A stretch of 64,000 nt of DNA. Origin: Poecilobothrus nobilitatus (lineage: Eukaryota; Arthropoda; Insecta; Diptera; Dolichopodidae). The stretch covers positions 207,596,093 to 207,660,092 of the forward strand of contig OX352773.1 of NCBI GenBank assembly GCA_947095535.1. The letters are read 5' to 3'. Below are positions 58,771-64,000 of this stretch, one piece after another. The position numbers were made by a program, and so were the translations under genes. Each line of letters begins with the position of its first letter. Position 1 is the first letter of the stretch. Under the pieces are notes generated by a model. It was not told the origin of the DNA, did not search any database, and was given only the letters and a program-made list of their open reading frames with translations.

Positions 58771-61416
58771 TGTATATATATTTTATAATATAGTGTATGA
58801 ACTATAGTTTATTTTAGTACTTTATGTATTTTATACATTTTATTTACAAAATTTTTTATTTTACTTTTTTTCATTTAAATGCCATTCTAACAGTTCCAAC
58901 GTTTTGTATTGCATTTCCAAACTTTGATAGATACGTTTTTTGATATTTTGGAACATCAGGGATGTGTGGTGGCTGTACGTTTATTGTGCTCAAGACATTA
59001 AGCTTGAAGTTATTTAGTGCACATAGTATATTTTGCAATTTAGTCCTTGAACTTTTACCTTTAAAGTTTAATATGTATAATATATTTTCTCCAAAGTCAC
59101 TTTTCGCTTATTATTAAAAATAAAGTTATAGTTTCTGAAATCTTTATTTTCATTAAGCCTCTATGGTTACTGCGTTGAATGTTTTTTTCTTCCTTCCACT
59201 CTTATTAATATAGAATATAGGTTATTCAATAAGTCATTTATTATTTATATTTAATTAAGCATGCGTTTCATGGAATAATTAGTTTTTACTAAATCGTTAA
59301 TTACTCGACTAAAGTTATATCGTACAAGAGTATAGGAAACAAATATTTGTATTTTTTATCTATTGTCTTATGCAAGAATTATTTTATTCTTATGTTTAAG
59401 TTAAGAATTCTAGTTTTAAGTTTTAAATAAGCAACTTATATATATATGAAAATCGATCAAACTTTTAACAAAAATTAAAATAATAATTTCAAGAGGTTTG
59501 AAGAAAAAGAAAATAGTATAACCTAGATGTAACCAGATTAATAATAATATAAAACTTATTTATAATGGGAAAATTTCGAAGTTAACTAATTAATCATTTG
59601 ATCGTTTGAGATTTGATATAGAATTAGTTCGTTAAATGATCCTTATGCGAAAAATTTGAATAATATTTTGTATACTTCTCTTTTTAAAAACTTTTGTTTG
59701 ATTGCATTATCTATATTATAGCGATCCATAAAATTTATTAATTTTTTAAAATAAACAAATTTAATTACTAAAAGTAATTAACTCGATTTGTTTGTAACTT
59801 GGCCGCTCAAATAATTCTAATATGTCTACATAATTGTTATTTCTATTTTATTTTTAAATAATATATTTTATATAAATATACATATAGTTATCATATTTCT
59901 TCTTATTTATAAAATCAATATCATATTCTTCTTATATATAAAATCAATATACTTAGCAATTATCATAACAAAGATTAATTATATTATTCGTATATATTTA
60001 AGAAATATTTAATTTACATAAAAATTAAATAAATTTGAAAAGTTTTTTCCTTTTTCGATGTAATACTCGTATTTTTTAAATCTATACACGTATTTTTTAA
60101 AGTACATCTAAACATATTTTTATAGTTATTTTCTTATTTTATTTTTTTTATTATATACAAAAATGGCTAATATTTATTAAATTTTCTTTCCTTTTCTCAT
60201 AAAATTAACTTTTTAGTCAATGTTTAGACTTTTAAATCTTTCCTTCTTTCAATGTTCTGTTTTAAAGACTGCAAACATGGCATATACAATTAAAATCAGA
60301 ATCCATCAGTTAACATAATTATTAGATTTTAATCTGATTTATAAAAATAATATAAGTATAATTTATTTAATATTTGCAGTCTTTTTTATAATTAAATTAT
60401 AAATATATTTTATAAATTTGTTGAATAGAATTAATAATTAAGATGGATGTAGTTTAGAAAACACATTGTATAAAGCAGAACAGAAAAAAAAAAACTAAAT
60501 TTCTTAATTATTTAATAAAAGAGGGGAAATTATTGAATTGAAAAATATACAAAATGTAATACAAACATTTCTCAAAAACAAAAAAACTTTTTTTCATAAA
60601 GAATTAATTTAATTTAATTAATTTTAAATGAGAATTATACTTACATAATATTATGTTTAAAAATGTATAACAATTTTAAAAGATAGAAAAGAAAAACTAA
60701 TTTAATGGATTTTTTTTTTCTATCATGTATCTAAATATTTAACACAACATTTAATTAAATGAAATGTTACTATGATGATTAAAGTAAAATATTTTCCGGC
60801 TTTAAAAAAATTTCTTTTTTAAGAAGTATTTTTTTTTCTTAAGATTCTCATGGCTAATTTTTTATACATTTGTAAAAGCTGTGGAAATGGTTTGTAAATA
60901 GTTGTTATTATTTTAATGATAATTTTAAAATATTATTTTAAAGACTGCCATGACTCAGGATGTAATATAAAAAAAATTTTGATCCCATTTAATTTGTATA
61001 TTTGTATAAATTATATAAATTAGTTATTATTCAAAATATTTTTGTACATGTATATCAAAAACGATGTAAATCAAAACAAATGTATATCATAAACGATTAC
61101 AAACAAATATACCTATTTAATTTTATTATTTCAATATAATAATCTCTCTCTTTTTTTTAAAAATTTTTAACATTGTCTAAACTCTTATACTTTGAAATTG
61201 GAATACCTAAGTGAAAAAAATTAAATGTTATATAATTAGTCAATTTATTCATCAATGAATATATTGTTCATAATATACAGAATATATAATATTTAATTCA
61301 TACCCTTTTAACAAGTAAAGTTGTATTTTAAGCTTAAGAAGAGATTGACAATGTATTTTAAAATATTATTAAATAATATTAACAAATTCATATCAAAATT
61401 TTTATATTTCTTCAAC
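58771..61416. other. long AT-rich stretch, no supported gene
   Basis: AT-rich throughout with homopolymer runs. A direct repeat of TTCTTATTTATAAAATCAATAT-like words lies near 59898-59950. No gene, RNA or element ends are seen. Confidence 0.4.
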
Positions 61417-61565
61417 AACCTTAGCGGGGCAATACCTCTTCAAAAACCTTAGCAAAAAGCTCAAATTGGTTTTAACGAGTGGGATAGAAAAGCCTCTATG
61501 TGGTATCACAATGGACCAAATACGGTCTAAGTATGTCTTTTTGGTAGTCACCTTAACCTAACCTA
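61417..61565. repeat. GC-richer island, probable dispersed repeat
   Basis: This island contains CCTTAGCGGGGCAATACC, TGTGGTATCACAATGGACC and CTTAACCTAACCTAAAC. It stands out sharply from its AT-rich flanks. The CCTAACCTAAC end and mixed composition resemble fragments of dispersed insect repeats. It cannot be classified here. Confidence 0.4.
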
Positions 61566-64000
61566 AACTATGGTTTGTGTTTAGTTCCCCGTGTAAAATA
61601 TTTCGCTGTTGTTGTAATGCTCTATAGAAAAAAATTTTACAGTACCAGAATATTCTTAAATAATAAATAAAACGATTACCCTCAAACTGGCAAAGATTTT
61701 GAAAATTCAATAAAAATGAAAATATAATGTTCCACAAAAATTTTAATTCAAAAATACCTAACCTTGTATTTTCTATCACGATAGAAAGTGTACACATACT
61801 TTACACTCATTTATTAATATAAGTCTGAAAATTTTAAACACTTATTTTCAATTTCCGTTAAATAAAACTATGCATTTTTTTTTTTAATTACTTTGTTAAT
61901 GATTTTAATATTTATTAATTAAAAACATTTTAAATATAGGTGCTTACATACTAAAATTATTTTTGGTATAATTCAATCATGTAGAAATAATGGTAAATTG
62001 ATTAAACTATGCATGCTTAAAAAAGTTAAAATTATCTAATTCTATGTACATACATATTTACTTACATATGGTTTTAAGTGTTTTTGTTATTTCTAAAAGT
62101 ATAGTTAAAGTTAAAACAATAATTGACATTAAACGGGGTAATAAAATAAAAACTTAATAAAAAAAAAAAAAATAAAAAAACTAAGTGTAAATGTGATGAA
62201 AAATTTGAAGATAAAAAATAAAAATATTGTATTTTTTTCTTTTGCTTTTTTCATGAACAGCCATTAAATATTATGAAGTAATTTTTATTTTTGTTTTTCT
62301 ATTTCCTATTTTTTTATTTCTGTTTACCTCGCTGTTCTGATGTGACAAAACAAAAAGGATTTTAAAAAAAATTACCGATAGGTTGCGCATAAATACATTG
62401 AAAATTTTTAATATTATGTATTGAATTCAATTATAAAATAAATAACATATTACATAATACATTAACATAACACATATACCTACCTACTATTTTTTTAAAT
62501 TATTAAAATTAAAAATGGTGGGGAAATATAATATGTACATCAATTTGTTGTCATATTTATTTATAGGATAAATGTGGGTGTGCATTTAAACCGCACCCAC
62601 TTTTATTCTTCTAAATTACAATGGATTGGAACTTTGATGTGTACAGTCTGTGTTATTTTTTATATGAACATTATTAATGAATCCTATAAGAATAAGATTT
62701 AATGTTTTATTTTTAAACATAAAGTCAATACGAAATCGAGCATTCAATATTTTTTCCTAATAAGACTTTAATTCTATAGAAGTGCAGGTGAATGGCAATG
62801 TTTGGAAAATTTGGAAAATATTGGAAAAAATAAATTGGAAGTGTTTAAAATTTTATCAGAGAAATAAATAAAAAAAAAAAATAAAGTTAGTGGAGATACA
62901 AACCTTATACAATTAAGAGAGTTTTATTGGTTTTATGTTATTTTTTTTCTCAACCTTTTAAAATTTTAACAAAAACTTATTAGAACCTAAACAAGTTTGA
63001 ATAAAAAAAAGTGTCTTCTTTATGATGATGAATGGAGAAATGCTCAATTTTGGAAAATGGAAGAATTTTGTGTTCAAAATTTAGAAAGGATGCAAATTTA
63101 TAATATAAAAGTGGTTTGAGTTGAATTGTTTTTAATTTCGAATTAAAATTTTATCTTATAAAGAGAGAATTAGGTTTGGAAAATGAATGAAGAGAATAAA
63201 ATTTATATACAGTCTCAGTATAGGAATATAGCCAATATAGGCTTTGTTTTGGTTGGTTTGGTTGGAATATATTTTTTCCACTCACATGTCAGTTGCATAA
63301 CATAACTACTATTATAACTGCTCAAATTCCTCACTATTTTTGTTTTTCTATCGTTTTCATGTTTATGACTTTTTGAATTGGAAATTGCAATTCTGTTAAG
63401 TTTAAAATTTAATCCTTTTAAAATAAGCGGGAGAAAGAAAAGAAAAGCTTTAAAAATAAACTATAGTTGTTTAATTTTTCAAATTTGTGGTATATCCTTA
63501 CTAGTTGTGGTACATCCATACTGATTGCATACTGGTTGTATCCATTGTGGTTGCATACAAAGCTTAAAATAAAATACCGACGGATTTTTACTATTAAAAA
63601 AACAATTTTCTAACAAAATTTTGAAAATTAAATATTATTATAATAATTTAATTTTCATTATATTTTTTAACATTCGTTTATATATATTTTTACTATTATA
63701 CTTTTTACAGATAAGGATTCAAATTTAAGGATTATTTAAAAAGAAAATTATATCTAATCTTTTTTCTCTCATTTTTTAAAAGCCAACTTTAACCAACAAA
63801 ATCCTTTACTTTTCATATACTTTCCTTATTTTAATTTTTTTACTACTCCGAATAGTTTGTTTTTGAAGACGGAAATTGATTAAAGTTAATAATATCAAAA
63901 ATAAAAATTTACGCGTAATTCTTTTCTTGGTTACGTACGATTTGTTTTACGATTTTCTATTCGATTTTTTTTAGATTATTTAATAAAAATGAAAATAAAC
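61566..64000. other. AT-rich stretch to window end, no supported gene
   Basis: No gene is seen. Imperfect repeats of TTGTGGTAYATCCWTACT occur near 63486-63550. A short imperfect hairpin (GTGGGTGTGC...GCACCCAC) lies near 62574-62601. Confidence 0.4.

Overview
The window is AT-rich (by eye well over 70% A+T), intron-bearing animal DNA, most likely from a fly (Diptera). Two ZAD-type zinc-finger genes sit close together, introns are short (about 50-140 bp) and T-rich at the acceptor, TACATA-type simple repeats are common, and insect-type mobile elements are abundant. The exact species cannot be told from the sequence.

Layout. 1-11.6 kb is a nest of decayed mobile DNA: LINE reverse-transcriptase relics, a decayed THAP-domain gene inside 2.4-kb inverted repeats, and several short inverted-repeat elements. 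For some of these, a related copy elsewhere in the window shows the empty insertion site. 11.7-22 kb holds the only convincing intact genes. These are two same-strand ZAD/BED-like/C2H2 zinc-finger paralogs (11678-12901 and 18603-20289) and, convergent with the second, a mitochondrial stomatin-like protein 2 gene (21997-20615, minus strand). 22.5-24.1 kb is a broken hAT-type transposase on the minus strand. 24.8-29.5 kb is a near-perfect 2,332-bp tandem duplication. It runs into a cluster of about eight copies, in both orientations, of a roughly 490-bp repeat (called DSR here, 26.7-32.4 kb).

34-64 kb is very AT-rich, with long T and A runs and no gene I can support. Its recognisable islands are a 381-bp and a 423-bp inverted-repeat element, a 1.6-kb tandem array of 147/157-bp monomers, a 5'-truncated RNase H-encoding LINE with a 12-bp target duplication, a TACTGG-rich composite, and a tRNA-derived SINE with target duplications. 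This part could be a large intron or a gene desert.

How the genes relate. The zinc-finger pair looks like a local duplication in which the shorter gene lost exactly three internal zinc-finger exons, leaving an orphan cysteine at the junction. The stomatin-like gene is an unrelated housekeeping neighbour. I did not find a clearly new multi-gene system. The most informative signals are the exon-loss zinc-finger pair, the foldback DSR cluster, the THAP relic within long inverted repeats, and the repeat copies with and without an insertion.
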